Source: Caulobacter sp. NIBR2454
Lineage (GTDB): Bacteria; Pseudomonadota; Alphaproteobacteria; Caulobacterales; Caulobacteraceae
NCBI RefSeq assembly: GCF_027474405.1
Contig: NZ_CP114871.1
Coordinates: 2,427,001-2,491,000 of the forward strand
Reading direction: 5' to 3'
DNA length: 64,000 nt
Positions 16,585 to 25,822 of the stretch are shown in pieces. The notes under the pieces are model-generated. The model saw only the letters and a program-made list of their open reading frames with translations. It was not told the origin of the DNA and did no database searches. The number at the start of each line of letters is the position of its first letter. Positions within the stretch are counted from its first letter, which is position 1. The translations under genes were made by a program, and so were the position numbers.

Positions 16585-18354
16585 ATGAGAAGCTTTCTGA
16601 GCGCCGCGGCCATGTCGGCGGCCATCCTGATGTGCGGCACGTCCGTCCACGCCCAGACCGCCGCCGACACCCAGTTCGAAGCGATCTACAAACGCGAATG
16701 GGCCTGGCGTCAGGCCGAACTCAGCGGCGAGGTCGATGAGGACAGCCAGGGCGCCGTCTCCCCCCGCCTGCCCAAGATCGACGCCGCCACCCAGACCGCC
16801 CGCCTGAAGTACTGGCAGGACGTCGATGCGCAGCTGAACGCGATCAAGACCGCCGACCTCTCGCCCGAAGCGGCCGTGAACTTCGCGGTCTACAAGGCGC
16901 AGATCGAAGTGCTGATCGCCAACCAGCGCTACCGGGACTACGAAAAGCCGCTCAACGCCGACACCGCCTTCTGGAGCAACCTGTCGGGGGTCGCCCGCCG
17001 GCAGATGAAGACCGAGAAGGACTACCGCAACTACATCGCGCAGCTGAACGACTTCCCGCGCTATTTCGATGAGCAGATCGTCAATATGCGCGCGGGTCTG
17101 AAACGCGGCTTCACCCCGCCGAAGGTCACGCTCCAGGGCCGCGATTCCGGCATCATCTCGGTGACCGACGCCAAGTCGGTTGAAGACGTCGCCTACTACG
17201 CGCCGTTCAAGACGTTCCCCGCCAACTTCTCGCCGGAGCTTCAGGCCGAGCTGCGGACCCAGGGCGCGGCGGCCGTGAAGAACGGGGTCCTGCCGGCCTA
17301 CGGCAAGCTGAAGACCTTCTATCAGACCGAGTATGAGCCCAAGGCCCGCACCGAGTTGGGCGCGGTGACCCTTCCGGATGGCCCCGCCTACTACCAGGCC
17401 AAGATCAAGGAGTTCACGACCCTCGACCTGACCGCCGACCAGATTCACGAGATCGGCCGCAAGGAGGTCGCCGCGATCAACGCGCGCATGAAGGAGGTCA
17501 TGGCCCAGACCGGCTTCAAGGGCGACCTGCAGCAGTTCCTGACCTTCCTGCGCACCGACCCGCAGTTCTACGCCAAGACGCCGGAAGAGCTGCTGATGCG
17601 GGCGGCGTGGATTTCCAAGAAGTTCGACGGCAAGGCCGAGCAGTACTTCGGCTACCTGCCGCGCAAGCGCTTCGCCATCATCCCGGTGCCGGCGGACATC
17701 GCGCCCTTCTACACCTCGGGCCGGGGCGGGCCGGGCGTCTATCTGGTCAACACCTACAACCTGCCGGCGCGAGGGCTCTACTCCCTGCCGGCGCTGACCC
17801 TGCACGAGTCCGCGCCGGGCCACGCCTTCCAGATGCCCTTGGCGGCCGAGCAGCAACAGCCGGACTTCCGCCGCAAGAGCTACATCTCGGCCTTCGGCGA
17901 GGGCTGGGCCCTCTACACCGAGAAGCTGGGTGAAGAGATGGGCATGTACGAGACGCCCTACGAACTGTTCGGCATGTTGAGCTACCAGCAGTGGCGCGCC
18001 TCGCGCCTGGTCGTCGACACCGGCATCCACGCCAAGGGCTGGACCCGCAAGCAGGCCCAGGACTTCCTGGCCGAGAACACCGCGCTGGCGCAGCACGAGA
18101 TCACCACCGAGGTGGATCGCTACATCGCTTGGCCAGGCCAGGCCCTGTCCTATTATCTGGGTGAGATGGAGATCGTGAACGCTCGCGCCCGCGCGGAGAA
18201 GGCCCTTGGCCCGAAGTTCGACATCCGCAACTTCCACGACACGGTGCTGCAGCTGGGCTCGGTGACCCTGCCTGTGCTCAACGCCCGGATCGACCGGTTC
18301 ATCGCCGAGGGCGGCCCCAGCCCCTATACGCAGGCCGACCTCGACCGGCCCTGA
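16585..18354 (+). CDS. DUF885-family secreted metallopeptidase-like protein
   Basis: A 589-residue protein with a Sec signal peptide (cleavage expected after VHAQ near 25-28). Zinc-peptidase-like HESAPGH (H407, E408, H413) is followed about 30 residues later by GEGWALYTEKLGEEMG, the expected second-ligand region. Full length and intact for DUF885, a widespread and poorly characterised family resembling M3/M32-type peptidases. It starts 30 bp after the GntR gene on the same strand and may be read with the operon, consistent with periplasmic degradation of peptides feeding the hydroxyproline pathway. A paralogue is encoded at 22430-23677. Peptidase activity is inferred from the motif. Confidence 0.85.
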   Translation: MRSFLSAAAMSAAILMCGTSVHAQTAADTQFEAIYKREWAWRQAELSGEVDEDSQGAVSPRLPKIDAATQTARLKYWQDVDAQLNAIKTADLSPEAAVNFAVYKAQIEVLIANQRYRDYEKPLNADTAFWSNLSGVARRQMKTEKDYRNYIAQLNDFPRYFDEQIVNMRAGLKRGFTPPKVTLQGRDSGIISVTDAKSVEDVAYYAPFKTFPANFSPELQAELRTQGAAAVKNGVLPAYGKLKTFYQTEYEPKARTELGAVTLPDGPAYYQAKIKEFTTLDLTADQIHEIGRKEVAAINARMKEVMAQTGFKGDLQQFLTFLRTDPQFYAKTPEELLMRAAWISKKFDGKAEQYFGYLPRKRFAIIPVPADIAPFYTSGRGGPGVYLVNTYNLPARGLYSLPALTLHESAPGHAFQMPLAAEQQQPDFRRKSYISAFGEGWALYTEKLGEEMGMYETPYELFGMLSYQQWRASRLVVDTGIHAKGWTRKQAQDFLAENTALAQHEITTEVDRYIAWPGQALSYYLGEMEIVNARARAEKALGPKFDIRNFHDTVLQLGSVTLPVLNARIDRFIAEGGPSPYTQADLDRP

Positions 18355-18377
18355 GCCTCTCGGGCACGACAAAAAGG

Positions 18378-18406
18378 AAGGGCGGAGACTTCAGGTCTCC
18401 GCCCTT
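18378..18406. terminator. Bidirectional terminator between convergent genes
   Basis: A 12-bp perfect stem (AAGGGCGGAGAC at 18378-18389, GTCTCCGCCCTT at 18395-18406) with loop TTCAG. It is followed by T residues on the plus strand and preceded by AAAAA, giving a U tract on the minus strand as well. It can end both the DUF885 gene and the aminopeptidase gene. Confidence 0.9.
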
Positions 18407-18415
18407 TTTCGTTGG

Positions 18416-19984
18416 CTACTGCGCTTCGCTCTGCGCGGTCGGCACCGGCTTGAAGTCCCGCACGAAGCGGTCCAGCAGGCGCACGCCATAGCCCGTCGCG
18501 CCCTTGGGCACAGTCGGCTGTTCGCTGTCGGCCCAGGCCGTCCCAGCGATATCGATGTGCGCCCAGGGCTGATCGGGGCTGACGAAGAAGCCAATGATCT
18601 GCGCGCCCAGGCCGGCGCCCGGACCCGGCTCGCCGGTGTTCTTGATGTCGGCGATGTCGGACTTCACGCGCTCGGCGTAGGACGGGTGCATCGGCAAACG
18701 CCAGACCGCCTCGCCAGAGGTCTTGCCCGCCGCGTCCAGTTGCTCGGCCAGGCCGTCGTGACGGCTGAACACGCCGGCGTAGTCGGAGGCCAGGGCCCCG
18801 ACCACCGCGCCCGTCAGGGTGGCGACATCGACGATGGCGGCCGGCTTGTAGCGCTTCTCGGCCCAGGCCACGCCGTCGGCCAGGACCAGGCGACCCTCGG
18901 CGTCGGTGCTCCAGATCTCGATCGTCTTGCCGGTCATGGTCTTGAGCACGTCGCCGGGGCGGATGGCCGCGCCGTCGGGCATGTTCTCGGCCAGGGCGGC
19001 GATCGCCACCACGTTCACGGGTGCCTTGGACTTGGCAAGGGACAGCACCGTTCCGGCCACCGCCGCGGCGCCAGCCATGTCATCCTTCATCTTCCACATG
19101 CCAGGGTTCGGCTTGATCGAGATGCCGCCGCTGTCGAAGGTGATGCCCTTGCCCGCCAGGGCGACCGGTGCGGCCGGAGCGCCCGGACCCTTGTAGTGAA
19201 CCGCCAGCATGCGGGGTGGACGCTTGGAACCCATGCCGACGCCGAGGATGGCGCCCATGCCTTCCTTCTCCATGGCCGGCACGTCGAGAACCTCGATGGT
19301 CACGCCTGGCACGCCTTCGAAGGCCTTGCGAGTGCGGGCCACGAACTCTTCGGGATAGAGCGCGTTGGCCGGCTCGGTGACGAGGTCGCGGGTGAAGGCC
19401 ACGGCCTCGACCAGAGCCTGGCCGTCTCGGTCCCAGGCGGCCTTGGCGGCGCTGGCGTTCGCGGTCACCACCGTCACGGGCGCGGGCTTTTCGGGCTTGC
19501 GGTCGGCCGGGTCGGCGGCGGGCTGCTTATAGACGTCGAAGCTATAGCCCGCGAGGCTGGCGCCCACGGCGATCTGGGCCGCGTCGGCCACGCCGTCAGC
19601 GGCGATCGAGACGGGGCCTGTTTCCTTCAGCGTCTGCTTGGCGGCGGCGCCGCCCAGGTCCTGCGCCTTGGCCGCCGTCAGCGGCTTGGAGCCCGTACCC
19701 AACACCACGATCTGGTCGTAGGCGCCGATCCCGCGCAGGGACAGCACGGCCTTGGGCTTGTAGGTGAACTTGGCGGCGGTCAGCGCCTTGGCCACAGCGG
19801 CGCGCGAGGCGGCGTCCAGAGCTGCGCCCCGCGTCTCAAGATCCGCCGCCGAAGACAGCGGCAGGACCAGCGCGCCGGTCGGAGCGGCCTGGGTGGCGAA
19901 GGTGACGGGACGGGCCGCTTGCGCGGCGGTGGCGATTGCGGCGACGGCCGCGGCGGCGAGAAGACTCGCCGTCAGGCGTTTCAT
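18416..19984 (-). CDS. Exported M17 leucyl aminopeptidase family protein
   Basis: 522 residues beginning with an Ala-rich signal peptide ending near AQA. The C-terminal catalytic domain carries the M17 dimetal motifs GKGITFDSGGISIKP, the KDDMAGAAAV helix and the signature STDAEGRLVLADG, where the usual Asn of NTDAEGRL is Ser. The N-terminal macro-like domain is present. Exported M17 enzymes are common in Caulobacterales and Sphingomonadales and remove N-terminal residues from peptides in the periplasm. It stands alone, convergent with the DUF885 gene across a shared terminator. The Asn-to-Ser change lies next to, not on, the metal-binding residues, so activity is expected. Confidence 0.9.
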   Translation of the reverse strand: MKRLTASLLAAAAVAAIATAAQAARPVTFATQAAPTGALVLPLSSAADLETRGAALDAASRAAVAKALTAAKFTYKPKAVLSLRGIGAYDQIVVLGTGSKPLTAAKAQDLGGAAAKQTLKETGPVSIAADGVADAAQIAVGASLAGYSFDVYKQPAADPADRKPEKPAPVTVVTANASAAKAAWDRDGQALVEAVAFTRDLVTEPANALYPEEFVARTRKAFEGVPGVTIEVLDVPAMEKEGMGAILGVGMGSKRPPRMLAVHYKGPGAPAAPVALAGKGITFDSGGISIKPNPGMWKMKDDMAGAAAVAGTVLSLAKSKAPVNVVAIAALAENMPDGAAIRPGDVLKTMTGKTIEIWSTDAEGRLVLADGVAWAEKRYKPAAIVDVATLTGAVVGALASDYAGVFSRHDGLAEQLDAAGKTSGEAVWRLPMHPSYAERVKSDIADIKNTGEPGPGAGLGAQIIGFFVSPDQPWAHIDIAGTAWADSEQPTVPKGATGYGVRLLDRFVRDFKPVPTAQSEAQ

Positions 19985-20070
19985 GGATAGCTCCCAGTAT
20001 TGTTCAGCAGAGCCCTTTATGGAGCGCCGGGAACAATCAGGGCAATGCAGGTCGTGCGGTTTGGGGGTCT

Positions 20071-20499
20071 TTAGCGGCCCGAGCGAGGTGTCTTGACCTT
20101 GCTGAGAGCACTGAACATGGCCTTCAGCTCGGTACGGGCCTCGGTATTGTCAGCGACCAGCTTGACCACCGGTTCAGGCGCGGGCGCCGGCTCGGGCGAC
20201 CAGGCCCGCAGCAGCTTTCCGCCGCCGGTCGGCGCCGCGGCCGGAGCGGCCTTGGCCGCTGACGTATCCTCGCGCTTTCGGGCGAGCTTCTTCACGTCGG
20301 CCACGGTGGCCGCTTCCTCGTCCTGGAGGGCGAGGTCGAAGCTTTTGTAGCCCAGCTCAGGCTGGGCTATCCGGCGGAATAGTTCGCTGACGTCTTCACT
20401 GGCGTCTTTCGCCATTTCGGGGCCTCGCGTCTTCGCTCCACCCTTAAGCGTACCGCGAACCGCGGCAGTTCCCAAGGTTGCGGCTCGCTTCCACGCCAT
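20071..20499 (-). CDS. Hypothetical protein, 142 aa, Ala/Pro-rich
   Basis: I do not recognise a family. The N-terminal half is charged and helical (DASEDVSELFRRIAQPELG, then DEEAATVADVKKLARKRED) and is followed by an Ala/Pro/Gly linker. A short C-terminal helix follows (DNTEARTELKAMFSALSKVK). There is no signal peptide or membrane segment. The ATG at 20499 follows GAGGGG; a later ATG (MAKDASED) is an alternative with a poorer site. The gene stands alone between two unrelated minus-strand genes. It could be an adaptor or regulatory protein with a flexible linker. Confidence 0.65.
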   Translation of the reverse strand: MAWKRAATLGTAAVRGTLKGGAKTRGPEMAKDASEDVSELFRRIAQPELGYKSFDLALQDEEAATVADVKKLARKREDTSAAKAAPAAAPTGGGKLLRAWSPEPAPAPEPVVKLVADNTEARTELKAMFSALSKVKTPRSGR

Positions 20500-20597
20500 C
20501 ACATTCCCCTCAGGAAGCCCTGGTCAGGCCTGATCGTCCGGTTCGACCCCATTCAATAAGCACGGCTTTGGCCTAAAGCGCTAGTATTCTCAAACAT

Positions 20598-21746
20598 CTA
20601 GCCGCCGCGCTTCATCGTCTCCCGCGCGATCACCAACTGCTGAATCTGACTGGTGCCCTCATAGATGCGGAAGATGCGCACATCGCGATACAGGCGTTCG
20701 ATGCCGTAGTCGGCGACATAGCCCGCCCCGCCGAAGATCTGCACCGCTCGGTCGGCGACCCGGCCAACCATCTCGGAAGCAAATAGCTTGGCGGCCGCGG
20801 CCTCCAGGGTCACCGCCACGCCGCTGTCGCGCTTGCGGGCGCTCTCCAGCACCAGCGCGCGAGCGGCCAGGGACTCGGTCTTGGAGTCGGCGATCATCGC
20901 CTGGATCAGCTGGAAGCTGGCGATGGGCTGGCCAAACTGCTTACGTTCGGCGGCATAGGCCACGCAGTCGGCGATCAGGCGCTCAGCCACGCCCACGCAG
21001 ACGGCGGCGATATGCAGACGGCCGCGGTCCAGCACCTGCATGGCGACCTTGAAGCCCTCGCCCTCCTCGCCCAGCCGCATCTTGGCCGGCACCCGGACGT
21101 TGTCGAAGGTCACGTCGTGGATGTGGGCGCCCTGCTGGCCCATCTTCTTCTCGGGCTTGCTGACCGACAGGCCCGGCAGATCGCGCGGCACGATGAAGGC
21201 GCTGACTCCCGAACCGCCCTTTGAGTCTGGATTGGTGCGGGCCATCACCGTGAACAGCCCCGCCTTGCCAGCGTTGGTGATGTAGCGCTTGCCGCCATTG
21301 AGGATGTAGTCGTCACCGTCCCGCGTCGCCCGCGTCTGCACCGCCGCCGAGTCCGATCCGGCTTCCGGTTCGGTCAGGGCGAAAGAGGTGATCACTTCGC
21401 CGGACGCGATCCTTGGCAGCCATTCGGCCTTCTGAGCGTCGGTGCCGAACATGGCCAGGCCCTGGCTCCCGATGCCCACATTGGTGCCGAACACAGAGCG
21501 GAAGGCCGGCGAGGTGCGGCCCAGCTCGAAGGCGACCAGCGCCTCTTCCTCCATGGAAAGGCCGAGCCCGCCGTATTCCTCGTCGATGGACAGACCGAAC
21601 AGGCCCAGATCGCGCATCTCGCCGATCACATCCTCGGGGACCGCGTCGTCCTCGGCCACCTGGGCTTCCAGCGGGCGCAGGCGTTCGGCCACGAAGCGGC
21701 GCACACCTTCGATCAGCTGCTCGCGGGTTTCCAGATCCAGGGCCAT
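20598..21746 (-). CDS. Acyl-CoA dehydrogenase
   Basis: A complete 382-residue FAD-dependent acyl-CoA dehydrogenase with the family motifs FALTEPEAGSD (near 132-142), the RYITNAGKAG region and the C-terminal catalytic segment RIFRIYEGTSQIQQLVIARE, whose Glu in YEGT is the usual base. It catalyses alpha,beta-dehydrogenation of an acyl-CoA in fatty-acid or branched-chain amino-acid breakdown and passes electrons to ETF. Substrate range cannot be assigned; the sequence resembles short/medium-chain types. GGAGG precedes the ATG. No other beta-oxidation gene adjoins it. Confidence 0.93.
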   Translation of the reverse strand: MALDLETREQLIEGVRRFVAERLRPLEAQVAEDDAVPEDVIGEMRDLGLFGLSIDEEYGGLGLSMEEEALVAFELGRTSPAFRSVFGTNVGIGSQGLAMFGTDAQKAEWLPRIASGEVITSFALTEPEAGSDSAAVQTRATRDGDDYILNGGKRYITNAGKAGLFTVMARTNPDSKGGSGVSAFIVPRDLPGLSVSKPEKKMGQQGAHIHDVTFDNVRVPAKMRLGEEGEGFKVAMQVLDRGRLHIAAVCVGVAERLIADCVAYAAERKQFGQPIASFQLIQAMIADSKTESLAARALVLESARKRDSGVAVTLEAAAAKLFASEMVGRVADRAVQIFGGAGYVADYGIERLYRDVRIFRIYEGTSQIQQLVIARETMKRGG

Positions 21747-21907
21747 ACGTCCTCCTTCGCTCTAAAACAGGCGTTTGAACTCACGTTAGAGCGCGACGGC
21801 GTCAAGGTGAAGGGGCTGCACGCCGCGTCGCCCCCCGAGTCACGTTGCCGCACCGCCTTTTCGTAACGGTCAAGTTTGGTTACTCGGAGTGTGTGGAGGC
21901 ACAATTC

Positions 21908-22336
21908 ATGCGCAAGCTCATCGCCCTAGGCACCCTGGCGGTCGCCGCCATTGGGACTTCGGCTCACGCCGAGGCCGGTTGGATCTGTCAGTTGCAGTCC
22001 AAGGGCGGCCGCAATCCGGCCTATGCCGAATCCCTTCATAAGTACGCTGTGGTGGGCGACCGCCTTCAGCTCATCGAGGATGGCGTCGAGCAAGTCCGCA
22101 CAGTGCAGACCAGCTACCGCATCGTCGAGAATGACGTGCGCGCCCTGACCGCCATCAACGCCACCGCCTCCATGAACGAAGCCCCCGTCGAAGGCATGCC
22201 CGCCGTCGCCATGCGCGGCACGCCCCTGGCCGAGGTGGTCACGCTGAACAAGCGCACCGGCGTCCTGACCCGCGCCGTCATCGTCGCCGACAACACCAAT
22301 ATCCAGGCGCAACGCGGGACCTGCCGGGCCTACTGA
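21908..22336 (+). CDS. Small secreted protein of unknown function (142 aa)
   Basis: A clear Sec signal peptide (MRKLIALGTLAVAAIGTSAHA) leads to a mature protein of ~120 residues with only two cysteines, one near the mature N-terminus (GWICQLQS) and one near the C-terminus (RGTCRAY). These probably form a disulphide closing a compact periplasmic domain. No family was recognised. The ATG at 21908 begins the signal peptide; the frame is open about 60 bases upstream but those residues are hydrophilic. It sits 94 bp ahead of a DUF885 gene on the same strand, and they may share a promoter. Confidence 0.75.
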   Translation: MRKLIALGTLAVAAIGTSAHAEAGWICQLQSKGGRNPAYAESLHKYAVVGDRLQLIEDGVEQVRTVQTSYRIVENDVRALTAINATASMNEAPVEGMPAVAMRGTPLAEVVTLNKRTGVLTRAVIVADNTNIQAQRGTCRAY

Positions 22337-22429
22337 GCCCTTGGGGGCTCGACGGAAAGCGCGGCATGAGCCACTGATGACACCGGTTACTCGCGATCAA
22401 CGCGAGAGCCAGCGTCAGTGGAGGAAGCC

Positions 22430-23677
22430 ATGATCCAGACCCCCGATCGCCGCCAGATCCTGGCCCTGGGCGCTACCGCCGTGGTGGCGACACCCTCCTC
22501 CGTCCTCGCTCAGAACTCGTCAGATGCAGCGCTGAAGGGGCTGCTGGACGAGATGGCCGCATCTCCTGAAGCGTTGCGCAAGACGGCCGCCGAAAACATC
22601 GCGCGGCTCGACGCCTTTCCGCCGCAGGGCCTGTCGCTATCGGCGCGGCTCGACCGTCAGTCCGTTCTGGACCTACTCGGCGCCTGGGCCGCCACCGACC
22701 GGCTGTTCCCGGACGGCGCACCGAAGGCGGGTTCCGCGCGCGGCGTCCATTACACCCTAGCCGTCCGCGCCGCAGGCGGTCCCCGCATCGCCCCCCACGA
22801 CGTCCAGCGGCTGACTGGCGACCTGATCGGGTCACTTAATGCCGAAGCCGACGCCCTGTTGAAGGCGCAGGGTCTTGGTGATGGTTCGGTGGCCCACCGC
22901 CTCCAGACCATGATGACCATGGAGGGGCAGCTTTACCCCGACAGCGACGCCGGCCGCGATCAGGTGGTCGCCGACATGAACGCCAGTCTCGCCAAGGTGC
23001 GCTTGCGCCTAGACAGGGCCTTCGATCGCCTCCCGCCCGCAAACCTGCGCGTGTCGCGGATGAGCCCCGCCGACGAAACCGCCGGACGTGCCGGCTATCG
23101 CGACGCTGCGCTCGGCGCCTATTTCGTCGATCTCAAGAACGTTCGCGCCCGACCGCGCTGGACCTTGCCGTCGGTCGCCTTCCACGAGGTCAGCCCCGGG
23201 CACCTGCTGCAGCTCGCCCAGCCGGCCAATCCCCATCCTCTGCGCGTCCGCGCGGCCGCGGGCTATTCCGAAGGCTGGGCGATCTATGGCGAGCAGTTGG
23301 CGGATGAGCTGGGCCTGTACAGCAACGACCCCCTGGGTCGCCTGGGCTACCTGCACTGGATGCTGTTCCGAACCGCGCGCATGGCGGCGGATTGCGGCAT
23401 CCACAGCCAGGGCTGGAGTCGCGACCAAGCTTTGTCAGAAATGCGCCGCATCCAGGGGCCCGCCATCGCCTTCACGACCTTGGAGCGCGACGTGGACCAG
23501 ATCGCCCGCAACCCCGGCCAGACGACCGCCCAGGCCCTCATGTGGCGCGAGATGGTCCGTCTGCGCCAAGCTCACAAACGCAGAAAGGCGGGAAGGTTCG
23601 AGCTTCCCGCCTTCCATCGCATGATCATCGGCCATGGACCGGCGACAGCGCCGGCCCTGGCGTCAGCCTTGTCCTAG
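22430..23677 (+). CDS. DUF885-family protein, shorter paralogue with Tat-like signal
   Basis: 415 residues. It has the same zinc-type core as the 589-residue paralogue at 16585: HEVSPGH (H252, E253, H258), GYSEGWAIYGEQLADELG and a GIHSQGWSRDQA segment. The N-terminus DRRQILALGATAVVATPSS resembles a twin-arginine signal, unlike the Sec signal of the paralogue. The protein lacks much of the N-terminal region of the longer protein and may be a distinct subfamily. ATG 22430 has GGAGG six bases upstream; a GTG twelve bases earlier would consume that site. A role in peptide breakdown is inferred. Confidence 0.82.
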   Translation: MIQTPDRRQILALGATAVVATPSSVLAQNSSDAALKGLLDEMAASPEALRKTAAENIARLDAFPPQGLSLSARLDRQSVLDLLGAWAATDRLFPDGAPKAGSARGVHYTLAVRAAGGPRIAPHDVQRLTGDLIGSLNAEADALLKAQGLGDGSVAHRLQTMMTMEGQLYPDSDAGRDQVVADMNASLAKVRLRLDRAFDRLPPANLRVSRMSPADETAGRAGYRDAALGAYFVDLKNVRARPRWTLPSVAFHEVSPGHLLQLAQPANPHPLRVRAAAGYSEGWAIYGEQLADELGLYSNDPLGRLGYLHWMLFRTARMAADCGIHSQGWSRDQALSEMRRIQGPAIAFTTLERDVDQIARNPGQTTAQALMWREMVRLRQAHKRRKAGRFELPAFHRMIIGHGPATAPALASALS

Positions 23678-25719
23678 TTCTTGGCGCGGTAGCGGTCGAA
23701 CCAGGCCAGGATGGCGTTGGTTCTCGCCGCCGACTGCGACGGACGCACCGCGTAGCTGCCGTGGCCGGCGCCTGGCACCTTCACCAAGGTGGTCGGCACC
23801 TTCCGCAGTTGCAGGGCGGCGTAATACTGCTCCGCCTCGCTGACAGGGGTGCGCATGTCCTGCTCGCCCACGACCACCAGGGTCGGGGTGTTCACATTGC
23901 CGACCAGGGAAAGCGGCGAGCGCTTCCAGTAGCCCTCCGGATCCTCCCACGGCATCTTGCCGAACCAGTACTTTGACTGGGTCACCGCGCCGTCACTGGT
24001 CAGGATCTGGCTGGTCCAGTTGATCACCGGCTTCTGCACGGCCGCCGCCTTGAAGCGGTTCGTCTTGCCAATGATCCAGGCGGTGAGCACGCCGCCGCCC
24101 GAACCTCCGGTGACGAACAGGTTGTCGGGATCGACGAAGCCCTTGGCGATCGCCGCATCCACGGCGCTGATCAGGTCGTCATAGTCCTGGCTCGGATAGT
24201 TGTGGTGGATCAGGTTGGCGAACTCCTCGCCGTAGGAGGTCGATCCGCGCGGGTTGGTGTAGAGCACCACATAGCCGGCGGCGGCGTAGAGCTGCACATC
24301 GGTGGCGAACGCGGGGCCATAGGCCGCGAACGGGCCGCCGTGAATTTCCAGGATCAGCGGGTACTTCTTGGACGGATCGAAGTTCGGCGGCGTGGCGAGC
24401 CAGGCGCCGACCGGGCGCTGGTCGAAGGACGACTTCACGGCCAGCGGCTCGACCTTGGCCAGGGTTTTGCCGGCGAACAGGCTCTGGTTCAGGCGGGTGA
24501 ACTGACGGACCTTGCCGCCCTGCACCACCGCGATGTCCGACGGCTGGTTGGCTGTACCGACGGTGACGGCGATGGCGCCGTTGTCGGCGACGCTGAACGC
24601 CCCGCCGCTGTAGGGACGATCCATGCCTTCGCCCGTTAATCCCGTGGCTACGGTCGAGAAGCGGCCATCCAGGGTGACGCGGCCGACCTTGGTCATGCCT
24701 TCGTCGTCATAGTCCACATAGATGCTCTTGCCGTCCGCCGACCACTGCGGCCCGCCGACGCTGCGATCGAGCGATCCGGTCAGCACGCGGCTGTTGGAGC
24801 CGTCGGCGTTCATCACGTAGAGCCGGCGATTGTGATAGCCCATCAGCTTGTCGTCATAGCCGGTATAGGCGATCAGCTTGCCGTCGGGCGATACGGTGGG
24901 CTCGTCGTCCGGCCCGTTGCGGTTAGTCAGGGCCGTCAGCGTCCCGTCGGCGGCCGACAGCTTGTAGACCTCCGAATTGCCATTTCGCCGCCAGTCGTCC
25001 CCCCGCCGCGCGCTGAGCAGGATCGAGCGGCTGTCCGGCGTCCAGGACAGCGGGCTGCGGTCGTCGAAATCGCCGAACGTAAGCTGACGCGGCGCGCCGC
25101 CGTCCGCCGAGACGGTGAATACATGGGTGAAGCCGGTGCGCAGGATGCCCTGGCCGTCGGCCTTGTAATTGATCTCTGTCGTGACCTTCAGCGGCTCCGC
25201 CCACTGGGCGCCTTCCGGCTTGGTCAGCGGCGCACCCAGGCGCGGGGCGTCCGACGGCACGAACATGGAGAAGGCTATGGTCTGGCCGTCCGGCGACCAT
25301 GCGATCGAGCCGGGCGATTGCGGCAGGGACGCCACGCGCACGGACTCGCCGGTGGCGATCCAGCGGACGAAGATCTGAGGGCGGCCGTCCTCCGCCGAGG
25401 AGACGTAGGCCAGACGCTTGCCGTCCGGCGACCAGCGCGGGCTGCCGTGCGAACCGGCGCCGGCCACCAGCGGGCTGTGCGCGCCGGTGGCGGTGTCGAT
25501 GGTCCAGATCGCGCGCTTGGCGCGGTCGGTCATGATGTCGTAGCTGTTGCGGACATAGACGACGGTCTTGCCGTCGGCGCTGATCTGCGGGTCGCCCGCA
25601 TATTCCAGGCCGAAGATGTCGGACGGCTGGAAGATTCTCGACGGCGCCTCAGCCGGCGCGGCCGCGGCAGGTGAAACGGTGGCCAACAGCAGCAAGGCCG
25701 CAAGCGATGCACGACGCAT
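23674..25719 (-). CDS. Exported S9-family prolyl oligopeptidase (DPP/acylaminoacyl-peptidase type)
   Basis: 681 residues: signal peptide (MRRASLAALLLLATVSPAAA), a beta-propeller of WD40-like PD40 repeats (SPDGK... and SADGKS motifs, about 35-400), then an alpha/beta hydrolase domain. The nucleophile is S540 in VTGGSGGGVL, with the Asp in GEQDMRTP and His in GAGHGSY completing the triad. The enzyme cleaves short peptides in the periplasm, often after proline. ATG 25719 begins the signal peptide. Forty bases upstream lies ATCGTATACGG (25759-25769), matching half of the hydroxyproline-operon palindrome, so shared control is possible. It overlaps the convergent DUF885 gene by 4 bp at the stops. 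Confidence 0.92.
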   Translation of the reverse strand: MRRASLAALLLLATVSPAAAAPAEAPSRIFQPSDIFGLEYAGDPQISADGKTVVYVRNSYDIMTDRAKRAIWTIDTATGAHSPLVAGAGSHGSPRWSPDGKRLAYVSSAEDGRPQIFVRWIATGESVRVASLPQSPGSIAWSPDGQTIAFSMFVPSDAPRLGAPLTKPEGAQWAEPLKVTTEINYKADGQGILRTGFTHVFTVSADGGAPRQLTFGDFDDRSPLSWTPDSRSILLSARRGDDWRRNGNSEVYKLSAADGTLTALTNRNGPDDEPTVSPDGKLIAYTGYDDKLMGYHNRRLYVMNADGSNSRVLTGSLDRSVGGPQWSADGKSIYVDYDDEGMTKVGRVTLDGRFSTVATGLTGEGMDRPYSGGAFSVADNGAIAVTVGTANQPSDIAVVQGGKVRQFTRLNQSLFAGKTLAKVEPLAVKSSFDQRPVGAWLATPPNFDPSKKYPLILEIHGGPFAAYGPAFATDVQLYAAAGYVVLYTNPRGSTSYGEEFANLIHHNYPSQDYDDLISAVDAAIAKGFVDPDNLFVTGGSGGGVLTAWIIGKTNRFKAAAVQKPVINWTSQILTSDGAVTQSKYWFGKMPWEDPEGYWKRSPLSLVGNVNTPTLVVVGEQDMRTPVSEAEQYYAALQLRKVPTTLVKVPGAGHGSYAVRPSQSAARTNAILAWFDRYRAKN

Positions 25720-25758
25720 TTTTAGCGTACTCCCCAAGGAACAGGGTGCGGACACTAG

Positions 25759-25769
25759 ATCGTATACGG
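25759..25769. promoter_or_regulatory. Half-site match to the hydroxyproline-operon operator
   Basis: ATCGTATACGG occurs 40 bp upstream of the S9 peptidase start and is identical to the minus-strand reading of 11947-11957. Only one arm is shared; the second arm of the palindrome is not recognisable here. Confidence 0.35.
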
Positions 25770-25822
25770 AACTTGTGGAGTCGGTTTGCGACAGACCGGC
25801 GAATAAAACCCCGCTTCGCGAC

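Noticed and set aside
16486..18372. 628-codon minus-strand open frame opposite the DUF885 gene
   Set aside because: Shadow frame; the plus strand has a signal peptide and HExxxGH motif.
18854..18960. Asn-to-Ser change in the M17 signature (STDAEGRL) as evidence of inactivation
   Set aside because: The metal-binding Asp and Glu and the Arg are intact and the changed residue is not a ligand, so loss of activity is not supported.
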